Assembly: GCF_030249855.1 (NCBI RefSeq)
Contig: NZ_JANURN010000003.1
Location: 62,001-126,000 of the forward strand
DNA from: Helicobacter_B zhangjianzhongii
GTDB lineage: Bacteria > Campylobacterota > Campylobacteria > Campylobacterales > Helicobacteraceae
Direction of reading: 5' to 3'
DNA: 64,000 bases
The notes below the pieces were generated by a model. That model was not told the origin of the DNA and ran no database searches. It saw nothing but the letters and a program-made list of their open reading frames with translations. The position numbers were made by a program, and so were the translations under genes. Positions 8,541 through 17,825 of the stretch are shown piece after piece. Within the stretch, counting starts at the first letter, position 1. Each line of letters begins with the position of its first letter.

Positions 8541-10202
8541 TTATAGCACATTTTCTATCGCCTTATTTATGCGATCAAGCCGACATTCTAGCGCGTCATT
8601 TTCTGCGGCAAGATTCTTGCAGGCTACAAGTGCCTTTTGCAATGTCTCATCACACAAACGCCCTTGTGAGATAATTTGCTCTCCAAGTGCCAAAAGCCCA
8701 TATCGGCTATCTTTGTATCGTGGATTTGAGCTGTGCTTAGATCTCTCAAAATAGCAAGCAGATTGTGGTGTGCTAGGCAGGGGGGCTATCTCTTCTATGG
8801 AGTGTAGTGAGCTTTCTAGGTGATTATGCTTAATAAGCTTAGGCGGACTATCTTTATAGAATCTAAAAAGCCTTTCTTCTCTATGTCGCTCATCGCGCAC
8901 ACAGCCGACAATCTCACCCTCATAGCGGATAAAAAATAGCGAAGCAATCCGCCCATTGATCGCCATACTAGGATGGCTTAAGACAATATCTGCTTGCAAG
9001 CTTGTAGGATCAAGGGTAAATGCCTCATACAAGGGCAGATGTGGGACAATGCTTGTATGCGTGCGAGCCACAGGCACACTAGAGCCATCATTAAACACAT
9101 CAATATACCCTAGATACTCCACACGCATTGTCTCATCGCCCAAAGCAAAGTCCTCTTGCCATTTGCTCAAAGCCTTTTTACTAGAATCCACCCCATAGCC
9201 CGCACGAGCAAGATCGCTTGCTAAATGCTCTTCCTTGCCATCATCACGCAGCTGTGCGCTATAGGGGCAAAGATTTGGGCGATTTTTCTCCTGATAGTGC
9301 ATAATGGCATAAGTAGGCGCAGGGTGCGTAAATAGCGGACTTGGGACAAGATAGATTCTATCGCCCCCGATGATATAGAGCCTTTCATCAAAAGGCAGCA
9401 GCAATAGCTCATCGACAAAATACGGCAAGCAGGCAACACCCTGCGTTGTAGCAACCCCTTTAGAATCCTTAGTGATAATCCCCACACAAGATCGCGCCCC
9501 TTGTGTAAAAATACGCACAAAAGCCTCTTGGCTCTGCCCATAGCTAGAAACAAACCAATGCGCACTAGCTGCTGGGGCATTTGTAGAATGCTCTAGCAGC
9601 AATGATGACACAACGCGCTTAAAACTAGGCAGGGCTACTTCTGCCCTAGAATCTAGGAAAGGCACAAGGGGCTTAGGCACACGCTCCTTGCTCCCGCCTG
9701 CGAGCAAATATGCACGGATATATGCCGCCAAAGTGCGCAAATGGTAGAATCCATTTAGGCGATACTCTAGCATTGCTAGAGTGAGATAGATCTCCTTATC
9801 ATCGCGCTTTGCCCGATCATCTCTCATCGCTTGAAATAGCACGGCTTGTGCTTGTAATAATCTCTTCCTTGATGCTAGCTCTTTTTCAAAGGCTTTGGCA
9901 CTTATGCGAAGTATTGCGCTTGGGGCAAATGCCAAGGACTCTGGGCTTTTATCGTGGATAAATGGCGCAAATGGATTGGCAACTAGGGGGAAAACGCCCA
10001 AGCTAGATTCTAGCTCCTTCGCCCTAGAATCTATGGCAATAGGCGTAGGAGCTGGGGTAAAAAACCGCACAAAATCCCTAGCCCCCACAAAGCTAAATGC
10101 CCTATGCTTGCACGCAGGATCCGCACTCTTTCTAGCACAATCTATGCTCACACCTAGCGCGACTGATACGCCAAGCACACAGCACACAAGCAATCTCATC
10201 AT
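8541..10202 (-). CDS. secreted protein of unknown function, 553 aa
   Basis: I do not recognise this protein. It has a signal peptide (MMRLLVCCVLGVSVALG), a Cys pair soon after it, and a long mixed alpha/beta body without further membrane segments. A central helical part (about 110-210) is followed by a beta-rich region containing FDERLYIIGGDRIYLVPSP, and a C-terminal helical end with four Cys. Its start overlaps the mutS2 stop (ATGA type), so it is probably translated from the same message although its role need not be linked. It includes one LESS stretch from the dispersed module. No catalytic motif is evident; a periplasmic or surface protein is likely. Confidence 0.75.
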   Translation of the reverse strand: MMRLLVCCVLGVSVALGVSIDCARKSADPACKHRAFSFVGARDFVRFFTPAPTPIAIDSRAKELESSLGVFPLVANPFAPFIHDKSPESLAFAPSAILRISAKAFEKELASRKRLLQAQAVLFQAMRDDRAKRDDKEIYLTLAMLEYRLNGFYHLRTLAAYIRAYLLAGGSKERVPKPLVPFLDSRAEVALPSFKRVVSSLLLEHSTNAPAASAHWFVSSYGQSQEAFVRIFTQGARSCVGIITKDSKGVATTQGVACLPYFVDELLLLPFDERLYIIGGDRIYLVPSPLFTHPAPTYAIMHYQEKNRPNLCPYSAQLRDDGKEEHLASDLARAGYGVDSSKKALSKWQEDFALGDETMRVEYLGYIDVFNDGSSVPVARTHTSIVPHLPLYEAFTLDPTSLQADIVLSHPSMAINGRIASLFFIRYEGEIVGCVRDERHREERLFRFYKDSPPKLIKHNHLESSLHSIEEIAPLPSTPQSACYFERSKHSSNPRYKDSRYGLLALGEQIISQGRLCDETLQKALVACKNLAAENDALECRLDRINKAIENVL

Positions 10203-13200
10203 AGCCGCACCAGCTTCGCGCCATAGCCGCCCATATTTGGCGGTGCATCGCTAAAGGACACGACTTTAGGGTGATTTTGCAAAAAGTCTTTTACCACCGC
10301 TGAGAGCACCCCTGTGCCAATGCCGTGGAAAATCAGCACCTCATCAAAGCCCGCGATTAGGCTATCGCTGATAAAATCCCCAAGCTTTTGCAAGGCTTCT
10401 TCTGCTCGCAAGCCGTGTAAGTCTAGCTTCACACTTGCTTTTGGGGTATAAGATAGAGTCGTTTTTGTCGCATTGTGTGCTTGTAAGCTAGCTTTGTTTG
10501 GGCTCTTAAGCTGGCTTTTTTCTACCTTTAGGCGCATACCAGATTCTAGCTCGATAAGACAATGCCGCTTTTCACTGCGGAGGATACGCGCATTGCACTC
10601 TCCATAGCGTGCCAGATCCCCTGTGGCAAACTCCTTATGCACAGGCTTTGGACTAGGCGGAGACTTGGGCTTGTGGCGCACAATCTCGTGTGCGCGGTTG
10701 AAGTTTCTATGCAGATCTTCTTGCGTGTTTGCCTGTGCTTTTAGGGCTTGCAAGGCTTTGTTAAAAGTGGATTCTAGCTCCCTTTCCCTTGCTTTGTATG
10801 CCCGCTCTAGCTCATCGATTTTCTCACTATAAGCCTCTTTGGCATTGCGAGCCTTTTGGATACGCTTTTGTAGCTCTTGGGCTTTGGACTCTAGCTCTAG
10901 GCTAAGGCTGCTGCTTTGCTCTATAAGGGCGTTTAGCCGCTCTTTATCACTGCCATAATGCTCTTTGGCTCGCGCGATAATATGCTTTGGTATGCCAAAT
11001 TTTTGCGCGATTTCAAAGGCATAGCTTTTACCAATACTGCCGTGCAAAAATGTATAGCTAGCGCAAGATTTCTCCACATCAAACATCGCGGCTGCTAGCT
11101 GGATCCTAGGATCTTTTGCCATAAGAGAGGCTAGGCGTTTGTGGTGGGTGGTTACTACAAGCTTGGCGTGCCTATCAAGCAAAAGCTCTAAAAGCACCTT
11201 ATACAAGCTAGCAGCCTCGTCGGCATCTGTGCCTAGCTCGATTTCATCAATGCCTAAAAGCATATCATCTTTATCTAGCTGCCGGCTAAGCTCTAGCACC
11301 CTACCTGCAAAGGTGCTTATATCATCTCTAGAGCTTTGAGGATTTGAGATAATGGCATAGATATGCTTGTAGTGGGGGATATGGCTTTTGTGGGCGTTGA
11401 TTTTCATAGGCAGCAAAAGCTTTGCCAAAAAGGCTGCACTTAGGAGTGATTTTAGCAGCATTGTCTTGCCCCCGGCATTGACGCCTGTAAGCAGCAGCAA
11501 GCCTTTGTCAAAGGTTAGGGTTAAGGGTTTGGGATTTTTCAAAATAGGGTGGCAGAAGCTATGAAGGATTATGGTTTTATTAGAGGATTTGGCTTTGTTT
11601 GGTTTTGGCGTTGGCTTTTCTAAAGAAACTTCGCTTCGCTTGTTTTGCGCGCTTTTCTGAAGAAACTTCGCTTCGCTTGTTTTGCGGGAGTCTGCGGCGA
11701 GGGCTTGGCTCTCCGCTAGGTAAATCCCTTCGCCCTCTCCTCGCCACGCGCAACCCACAAAACCAGCGACAGCGGTGCAAGGCGGGGGCACGCAAGCAGG
11801 TTTCTTTAGAAAATCATCACACAACGAAGTTTCTTTAGAAAATCCTTCCGCCTGCGAGTCGCTATCAAACACATTTTCTACTTTTTCATTTTGCGGCGTG
11901 TTTAAACTTTCAGCATTTTCCCTAGAATCCACTTTTTTACTAACGCCGTTTTTATCGTCATTGCGAGCAAGCGCGATAGTGCTTGCGTGGCAATCCATAG
12001 TTTTTGCGCTAGCAAAAAAAGCATTCCTAGAATCCACTTGCGTGGATTCTTTTGTGGATTGCCACGCCACTGCTTCCGCAGTGTCTCGCAATGACAGATC
12101 GCCACCCCTAGAATCCACTTTTTCAAAAGTGGATTCTAGCTCCGTCTGCTCGCGGCAGGATTTTTCACACTCAGCCCCTTTTTCTTTTTCTAGGATTCTA
12201 GGAATTGCGGTGGGGCTGTGGGAGCTTTGCGGATTTTGGGGAAAAGTGGATTCTAGGGGTGGCGTTGTTTCTGTAAAGCCATTTTGGGATTCTAGGGATT
12301 GGGCGGATTTTGCTTGAAGTTGCTCGCGGCAGGATTTTTGCGCTAAAAATGGGGCTTTGCAAGGCGATTCAAGGGATTTACCTTGCGTGGTAATGAGCGC
12401 AGAATCGCCGCCGCAATCGCCATTTTTAGCCAAAAAGCCAACGCGCCCATCAAAAACAAACTCTAGCCCTAGATCTTTAGCAAACCCCACCCTCCCACAC
12501 AACAAATCCACCACATCAAACTGCCTATCCAAAAACCGCAAAAACCTAAGCTCCCCACGCGCAATCTCGCTAAGACTCTCACAAAGCTTGCGCACCTCTA
12601 GAGCATACACATCGCGCAGCTCTTGGAGCTTATCATAGAGCCTAGCAATCTCACTTGGCAGCACATAGAAAAACCCTCCTTGCGTGCGATCAAGCACAGA
12701 GCCCTTAAGCACGCGCGTGTAGCCCGCCTTTAGCAAGAGAGTTTGCGCATCATAGATGAAGTGGATTTGCTTATCCACAAGATAGGGGGCTAGACTCTCT
12801 TTTGCTAGCAGGGCATTAAGAGCTTGCTGGATGGAGCCTTGCGTGCTGGAGAGCTGTGCGCGCAAGTTATCAATATGAGCAAATCGCCCTGCTTGTATCT
12901 CGCCTTTTTCATCAAAGATACAAAACGCCTGAAGCAAATGCGCTGGGATAAGGATCTTTGCCACAAAAGCGTGGAATTGAGACTCTGGGTAAGGGTGCAA
13001 AGTCTCTTGCAAAGTGGCAAAAAACTCTAGCTCCCTAGCAAAGCCCCAAATATCTTGCAAGCTTAGCGTGCCACGCTTTTGCAGGAGTAAAAATGCGTGA
13101 GAGAAGTCCGCAAGAGCTGGCAAAGAGGGGAGCTGCATAGAATCCATCTCGCGCAACATCGTGTGATAGAGCTGCATATCACCTTGCAGATAAAGCAGCT

Positions 13201-13288
13201 TGGGGCGAGCTAGATAGGTATGAAAACGCGTGAGAAACTCATCTAGATCAAGGGCTTGGGCTAGATGAGAGTCTTGATGGGTTAGCAT
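10199..13288 (-). CDS. mutS2: MutS2 recombination suppressor/ribosome-rescue ATPase with a large repeat-derived insert
   Basis: MutS2 is a dimeric MutS-family ATPase with a C-terminal Smr nuclease domain, implicated in suppressing homologous recombination and in collided-ribosome handling. Walker A GVNAGGKTMLL, Walker B LLGIDEIELGTD, an ABC-type VTTHHK switch, a coiled-coil and the Smr end (LDLHGLRAEEAL, HGIGTGVL) are all intact. I set the start at ATG 13288 (MLTHQDSHLAQ) because the about 55 residues before it in the open frame are repeat-encoded. About 280 residues between the N-terminal core (ending LEFVFDGRVGFL) and HPILKNPKPLTL are made of dispersed repeats and have no counterpart in family members of normal length, about 760 residues. 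Confidence 0.92.
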   Translation of the reverse strand: MLTHQDSHLAQALDLDEFLTRFHTYLARPKLLYLQGDMQLYHTMLREMDSMQLPSLPALADFSHAFLLLQKRGTLSLQDIWGFARELEFFATLQETLHPYPESQFHAFVAKILIPAHLLQAFCIFDEKGEIQAGRFAHIDNLRAQLSSTQGSIQQALNALLAKESLAPYLVDKQIHFIYDAQTLLLKAGYTRVLKGSVLDRTQGGFFYVLPSEIARLYDKLQELRDVYALEVRKLCESLSEIARGELRFLRFLDRQFDVVDLLCGRVGFAKDLGLEFVFDGRVGFLAKNGDCGGDSALITTQGKSLESPCKAPFLAQKSCREQLQAKSAQSLESQNGFTETTPPLESTFPQNPQSSHSPTAIPRILEKEKGAECEKSCREQTELESTFEKVDSRGGDLSLRDTAEAVAWQSTKESTQVDSRNAFFASAKTMDCHASTIALARNDDKNGVSKKVDSRENAESLNTPQNEKVENVFDSDSQAEGFSKETSLCDDFLKKPACVPPPCTAVAGFVGCAWRGEGEGIYLAESQALAADSRKTSEAKFLQKSAQNKRSEVSLEKPTPKPNKAKSSNKTIILHSFCHPILKNPKPLTLTFDKGLLLLTGVNAGGKTMLLKSLLSAAFLAKLLLPMKINAHKSHIPHYKHIYAIISNPQSSRDDISTFAGRVLELSRQLDKDDMLLGIDEIELGTDADEAASLYKVLLELLLDRHAKLVVTTHHKRLASLMAKDPRIQLAAAMFDVEKSCASYTFLHGSIGKSYAFEIAQKFGIPKHIIARAKEHYGSDKERLNALIEQSSSLSLELESKAQELQKRIQKARNAKEAYSEKIDELERAYKARERELESTFNKALQALKAQANTQEDLHRNFNRAHEIVRHKPKSPPSPKPVHKEFATGDLARYGECNARILRSEKRHCLIELESGMRLKVEKSQLKSPNKASLQAHNATKTTLSYTPKASVKLDLHGLRAEEALQKLGDFISDSLIAGFDEVLIFHGIGTGVLSAVVKDFLQNHPKVVSFSDAPPNMGGYGAKLVRL
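11590..12445 (-). repeat. in-frame mosaic repeat insert in mutS2
   Basis: The segment is a patchwork of dispersed modules: several AAAGTGGATTCTAG units (encoding LESTF or KVDSR), two GTCATTGCGAGC/GTGGCAATCCA palindromes (about 11957-11998 and 12047-12096), CTAAAGAAACTTCGC blocks and a 5' half copy (12192-12241) of the variable-stem hairpin, identical over about 50 nt to 14171-14221. There is no stop in the mutS2 frame across about 860 nt. Confidence 0.85.
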
Positions 13289-14328
13289 TAAATTGCCTTT
13301 TTGTAGTGCAGGCGTTGGCTTTTTACTAAAGAAACTTGCTTTGGCTTCGGCTTGCACCGCTTTGCTTGTTTTGCGAAAAAGCGGGGAGTTTGCCTTTTGT
13401 TTGTGGAAAAGCCAACTAGGCTTATCTCCGCACAAAAGGCTGCACAACCCCACTTTTTCATCAAAAATCCTGCCGCCTGTGGCTCGCTATCAAACACACT
13501 TTCAGTCCCTCTATTTTTGCCGCACAATCCTGCCGCCTCGCTATCAAACACGCTTTGGGCTTTTGTATTTTGCGGCTCGTTTAAACTTTTTGCATTTTCC
13601 CTAGAATCCACTTTTTGACTTGCGGCTATTGCTCCGTCATTGCGAGCGGATTGAAAATCCGCGTGGCAATCCACTCCCCCCACTCTGTCATTACAAGCAA
13701 GCACAGCAGCGATTGCGTGGCAATCCACTTTTTGCGATTTTTCAAAAGTGGATTCTAGGGGGTTGATATATTTTTGTATGGATTGCCACGCCGACAAGTC
13801 GGCTCGCAATGACAATAAAAAGGCTTCAATCCTAGAATCCACTTTTTCTAAAGAAGCTATGCTTTGTGTTTTGTGTTTGTAATTTTCAAAAGTGGATTCT
13901 AGGATTTTGGCGTTGTTTTTGTGGATTGCCACGCGAGCAAAGCTCGCTCGCAATGACGAGGGGGCGGATTTTTCAAAATCGCCCTGATTGTATTCTTCAA
14001 GGATTCTAGGAATTACTAAAGAAACCTGCTGCGGCTTCGCCTTGCACCGCTTCGCTTGTTTTGCGGTATTGCTTTCAAAAGTGGATTCTAGGATTTCAAC
14101 TTGTTTTGTAAAGCCGCTTTGGGATTCTAGGACTTGTGTGGCGTTTGCATATCCAGCCCATTTTTCTTCAAGGATTCTAGGAATTGCGGTGGGGCTGTGG
14201 GAGCTTTGCGGATTTTGGGGAAGGTTAGCGAACTTGGCGTTCGTGCCTTTCACAAAATCCGCAACACTGCCGCATTGCTCACCCAAAGCTGAATCCCCGC
14301 CAAGCAAAGCCGAATCCTTACACTTTCT
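13289..14328 (-). repeat. repeat-only stretch between recJ and mutS2, with a 347-codon open frame
   Basis: About 1.04 kb without a recognisable gene. A minus-strand frame (ATG at 14331, stop at 13288-13290) is open throughout and touches both neighbours: its ATG overlaps the recJ stop and its TAA overlaps the mutS2 ATG. Every part of it is repeat: LESTF/KVDSR modules, at least four GTCATTGCGAGC-type palindromes, PRILEE units and a complete variable-stem hairpin. If translated it would be a low-complexity protein; more likely it is a repeat accumulation that stays open so ribosomes can pass from recJ to mutS2. Confidence 0.7.
14171..14300. repeat. variable-stem hairpin element, copy A
   Basis: Shell: GATTCTAGGAATTGCGGTGG at the 5' side and GCATTGCTCACCC...CTGAATC at the 3' side. 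Stem arms are GCGGATTTTGGG (14208-14219) and CACAAAATCCGC (14251-14262); the inner stem is AAGG...CCTT with AGCGAAC/GTTCGT. It lies in the repeat stretch between recJ and mutS2. Confidence 0.75.
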
Positions 14329-15971
14329 CACAGCTTCTCCACTTCTTGCAACACCATCATCGGCACCCCCCTATACGCATCCATCTGCATACTAAAGCTC
14401 GCTAGAATCCACTCTTTGACCCTAAGCTCCTGCTCGCAAAAAAAGCAAATCCCCCAAAGATCCGTGCCAAAAAACCGCAGCTTTTTATGCTGCTTTATGG
14501 GGCTTATCTGGCGGATTTGTAGCCTAGCTTGCAAGATAGGCTTTGGATTGCCCTGCCCATAAGGCTCAAATCTCTGCAAAAGCGCAAATAGCTCTGTGTC
14601 AATATCTTTAACATCAATAGGCAAAATCTCAAGCCCCTCTTGCGTGCTTTGGCATTGTGGTAGCTCGCACAAGCCCTCCAAATACGCACATAATCTATCA
14701 AATCGCTCACACTCCACACTAAGCCCAGCCGCCTTGCTATGCCCGCCAAATTCCCCTAGAATCTCCCTAGCCCCAAGCAGCACACTCATCAAATCCGCCT
14801 CGCCATAGGATCTCGCACTGCCCTTTAGCATAGATTCTAGCCCTAGCTCCTTAGTGCGTGCTAGCACGATAGCTGGCTTTTTGTAGTGGTTTGCCATTTG
14901 CGCAGCGACAATGCCTAGCACCCCCTCGTGCCAATCCTCTCCCTTTGCAATCACGGCATTATCATACACAATGGCAGTGGCTATGGCGGATTCTAGCACG
15001 GATTTTGCCGTGTCTTTGCGCTTTTGATTGAGCCGCAGCAACGACTCTAGCCCAGAATCCAACGCCCTAGCAAGCTGCGTGCTAATAGGGGCATTAGACT
15101 CTTGGCTTGCGTGCATATTTGCCTCTAAGCTACTAGAATCTAGCAGCAAAAACTCACTAGCAATGCGCCCTTCTTCCATACGCCCAGCAGCATTGAGTAA
15201 AGGTGTGAGTGAAAAGGAAATATCCGTAGCAGTGATATAGCGCGTCTTTAGGCGGGATTGCAGCTTTTGCAGGGCTGGGATTTGCGAGCTAGGCAGCTGC
15301 TTTAGCCCATAAAGCACGATGCATTTGTTGATTTGAGTAAGCGGCATCATATCAGCAATGGTTGCTAGCATCACAAGCTCTAAAAGCGGCGTGATTGCCA
15401 CACTAGCCCCTAGGGCGATCTTTAGCCCCGCGCAAAAATACCACGCCACAAGCGCACCGCAAATTTCTTTTTGCGCAAAGGTGCAGTCCTTTTGCTGGGG
15501 ATTTATAATGAAATCCGCATTAGGCAGCGTATCTTTGGGGATATGATGATCTGTGATGATAAGCGCGATGCCTTGCTGCTTACAATACTCTGCGGCTTCA
15601 TAGGCGGTTATGCCATTATCCACGGTGATGACTACATCGCTTGGATTAGCTTCAATAATCGCCTTTGACACACCATAGCCATCGCTAAAGCGGCTTGGGA
15701 TCACATAGCTAATGTGCTGATAGCCAAGCAAGGCAAAAAACTTCATCATAACCACACTAGCAATCACCCCATCAACATCATAATCCCCCACCACTAAGAT
15801 CTTGCACTCTGGATTCTCGCGCATTTTTTGTGCTAGAAATTTACATGCCTGCTCGCAGGATTTGAGCTGATATGGGTGAGGGAGGGTTGATAGCGTGGGG
15901 AAGTCCCACTTCTTGGTGCGATCGTGTAAAAGGGTGTAGATGTCCTCTTTACTAAGCGGGCGATGAGACAT
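14328..15971 (-). CDS. recJ: single-stranded-DNA-specific exonuclease RecJ
   Basis: A 547-residue 5'-3' ssDNA exonuclease of the DHH phosphoesterase family, acting in recombination repair and base-excision repair. Catalytic motifs are visible: DYDVDG (about 63-68), VDNGI (about 118), DHH (about 141-143), and the DHHA1 side with GGHSKAAGLS. The C-terminal OB-like part (KPILQARLQIRQISPIKQHK) is typical. One LES-rich stretch (LLDSSSLEANMH, ALDSGLESLL) sits between the two lobes. The start follows pyrG by 1 nt, and the stop overlaps the ATG of the repeat-only frame that leads to mutS2. Confidence 0.95.
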   Translation of the reverse strand: MSHRPLSKEDIYTLLHDRTKKWDFPTLSTLPHPYQLKSCEQACKFLAQKMRENPECKILVVGDYDVDGVIASVVMMKFFALLGYQHISYVIPSRFSDGYGVSKAIIEANPSDVVITVDNGITAYEAAEYCKQQGIALIITDHHIPKDTLPNADFIINPQQKDCTFAQKEICGALVAWYFCAGLKIALGASVAITPLLELVMLATIADMMPLTQINKCIVLYGLKQLPSSQIPALQKLQSRLKTRYITATDISFSLTPLLNAAGRMEEGRIASEFLLLDSSSLEANMHASQESNAPISTQLARALDSGLESLLRLNQKRKDTAKSVLESAIATAIVYDNAVIAKGEDWHEGVLGIVAAQMANHYKKPAIVLARTKELGLESMLKGSARSYGEADLMSVLLGAREILGEFGGHSKAAGLSVECERFDRLCAYLEGLCELPQCQSTQEGLEILPIDVKDIDTELFALLQRFEPYGQGNPKPILQARLQIRQISPIKQHKKLRFFGTDLWGICFFCEQELRVKEWILASFSMQMDAYRGVPMMVLQEVEKL

Positions 15972-15972
15972 C

Positions 15973-17613
15973 TTAGCTCTTTGGGTTAGATTTGGATTCT
16001 AATGCCTTTTTCACAAAGGCTAAGATGATAGGATTTGGGGCTTGCAAGCGCGAGGTAAATTCTGGGTGAAACTGCACGCCGATGAAAAAGGGGTGCTTCT
16101 CTAGCTCGATAGCTTCAATAAGCCCGCTCTTTGACTCACCGCTGATAGTCATACCATTTTTTTCTAGCAAGGCTCGGTAGGCGGGGTTTGCTTCATAGCG
16201 GTGGCGGTGGCGTTCTTTGATGATTTTGGCGTGATTGTAAGCAGTGGCGATATGGCTTTTAGGGCGTAGCACGCACTCATACTCACCAAGCCGCATAGTC
16301 CCGCCCATAGGGGACTTGATCGTGCGGATCTGGGAGTTGCCGCATTGATCGATGAAGTCTTCTATCAAGTAAATAAATGGGTAGGAAGTATCAGGGGCAA
16401 ACTCACTAGAATCCGCTTTTTCTATGCCTAGCACATTACGGGCAAACTCTATAATACTTAGCTGCATTCCCAAGCATATCCCTAAAAATGGCACTTTATG
16501 CTCCCTAGCATAGCGGATCGCCAAAATCTTGCCCTCTATGCCACGGCTGCCAAAGCCCCCGGGGATCAAAATCCCATCAACATCACTTAGCTCCTCGCCT
16601 TGTGTATGCTCTAGGGCTTGGCTATCAATCCACTTAATATGCACGCGTGTGTCGATGTTTGCCCCTGCGTGGATTAGGGCTTCGGTTAGAGATTTGTAGG
16701 ATTCTTTTAGGTGGAGATATTTCCCTACAAAGGCGATTGTAATCTCATCTTTTGGCGAGATGATCTTTTTTACCAGCATATCCCATTCATTCATATCTGG
16801 CGCGATAGGCTCAAGCGCGAAATGCCTAGATACAGGGGTTAAAATCCCCTCTTTTAAGAAATTAAGCGGGCATTGATAGATACTTTTAGCATCAAGGGCT
16901 TCAATCACGCTATCATCAGCCACATCGCAGCTCATCGCAAGCTTTTTCTTAAGCTCTTTGCTTAGAGGCTTTTCAGCCCTAGCGATGATGATTTGCGGTG
17001 TGATCCCTATGCGGCGTAGCTCTTGCACAGAGTGCTGGGTGGGCTTTGTCTTTAGCTCACCTGCTGCTCTAATGAGCGGGATAAGTGTTACATGGATACT
17101 TAAGACTTGCGTATTGGGCAGCTCGTGTTTGAGCTGGCGCATAGCCTCCAAAAATGGCAGCCCCTCAATATCTCCCACCGTGCCTCCTAGCTCGATGACT
17201 AAGAAGTCATAGCCCTTGCCCACAGCCTTTATGCGGCTTTTTATCTCATCGACAATATGCGGGACTACTTGGATCGTTTTGCCTAGATAATTGCCCTTGC
17301 GCTCATTCTCTATGACAGAGAGATAGACCTGCCCTGTGGTGAAATTATTGCCTTTGCTAAGGCTTGTGTTTAAAAATCGCTCATAATGCCCTATGTCTAA
17401 ATCCGTCTCTGCGCCATCGGCTGTTACAAACACTTCTCCGTGCTCTAGCGGACTCATCGTGCCCGGATCGATATTGATATATGGATCGATTTTTAGGATA
17501 TTGACCTTATAGCCACTTTGCTTTAGCAAGGTCGCTAGCGATGATGATGAAATCCCTTTCCCCAGTGAGCTTAACACCCCTCCTGTAACAAATATGTATT
17601 TTGTATGTGCCAT
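15973..17613 (-). CDS. pyrG: CTP synthase
   Basis: A 546-residue cytosolic enzyme making CTP from UTP, ATP and glutamine. The N-terminal synthetase domain starts with the classic TKYIFVTGGVLSSLGKG and carries the IDPYINIDPGTMSP signature. The C-terminal class I glutamine amidotransferase has the nucleophile elbow GICLGMQ and the His-Glu end (GVQFHPEF). The length is normal for the family. It heads a minus-strand run with recJ (1 nt gap). About 210 nt upstream, shared with the divergent M48 protease, is AT-rich and presumably holds both promoters. Confidence 0.98.
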   Translation of the reverse strand: MAHTKYIFVTGGVLSSLGKGISSSSLATLLKQSGYKVNILKIDPYINIDPGTMSPLEHGEVFVTADGAETDLDIGHYERFLNTSLSKGNNFTTGQVYLSVIENERKGNYLGKTIQVVPHIVDEIKSRIKAVGKGYDFLVIELGGTVGDIEGLPFLEAMRQLKHELPNTQVLSIHVTLIPLIRAAGELKTKPTQHSVQELRRIGITPQIIIARAEKPLSKELKKKLAMSCDVADDSVIEALDAKSIYQCPLNFLKEGILTPVSRHFALEPIAPDMNEWDMLVKKIISPKDEITIAFVGKYLHLKESYKSLTEALIHAGANIDTRVHIKWIDSQALEHTQGEELSDVDGILIPGGFGSRGIEGKILAIRYAREHKVPFLGICLGMQLSIIEFARNVLGIEKADSSEFAPDTSYPFIYLIEDFIDQCGNSQIRTIKSPMGGTMRLGEYECVLRPKSHIATAYNHAKIIKERHRHRYEANPAYRALLEKNGMTISGESKSGLIEAIELEKHPFFIGVQFHPEFTSRLQAPNPIILAFVKKALESKSNPKS

Positions 17614-17825
17614 TATTGAATCCTTACAATTTAATCCTTACATTACATTGCGCAACATTACACAACATTGCGCATCTGCGCTTGTATCACCTATGATTAT
17701 GCTTACAATCCTATACAAAAACCCCTTACAAAGTTATTATTTTTAGATTTATATTTTTGTTTTACAATATTTAGCATAGCAAGGTTACTAAATGCGTAGC
17801 CTATATGTTTGTAAGGATATGAAGT

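Noticed and set aside
14171..14300. Retron msr-msd or group II intron as the source of the hairpin
   Set aside because: No reverse transcriptase gene lies near any copy, and the variable stem and loops do not fit the conserved retron folds I know.
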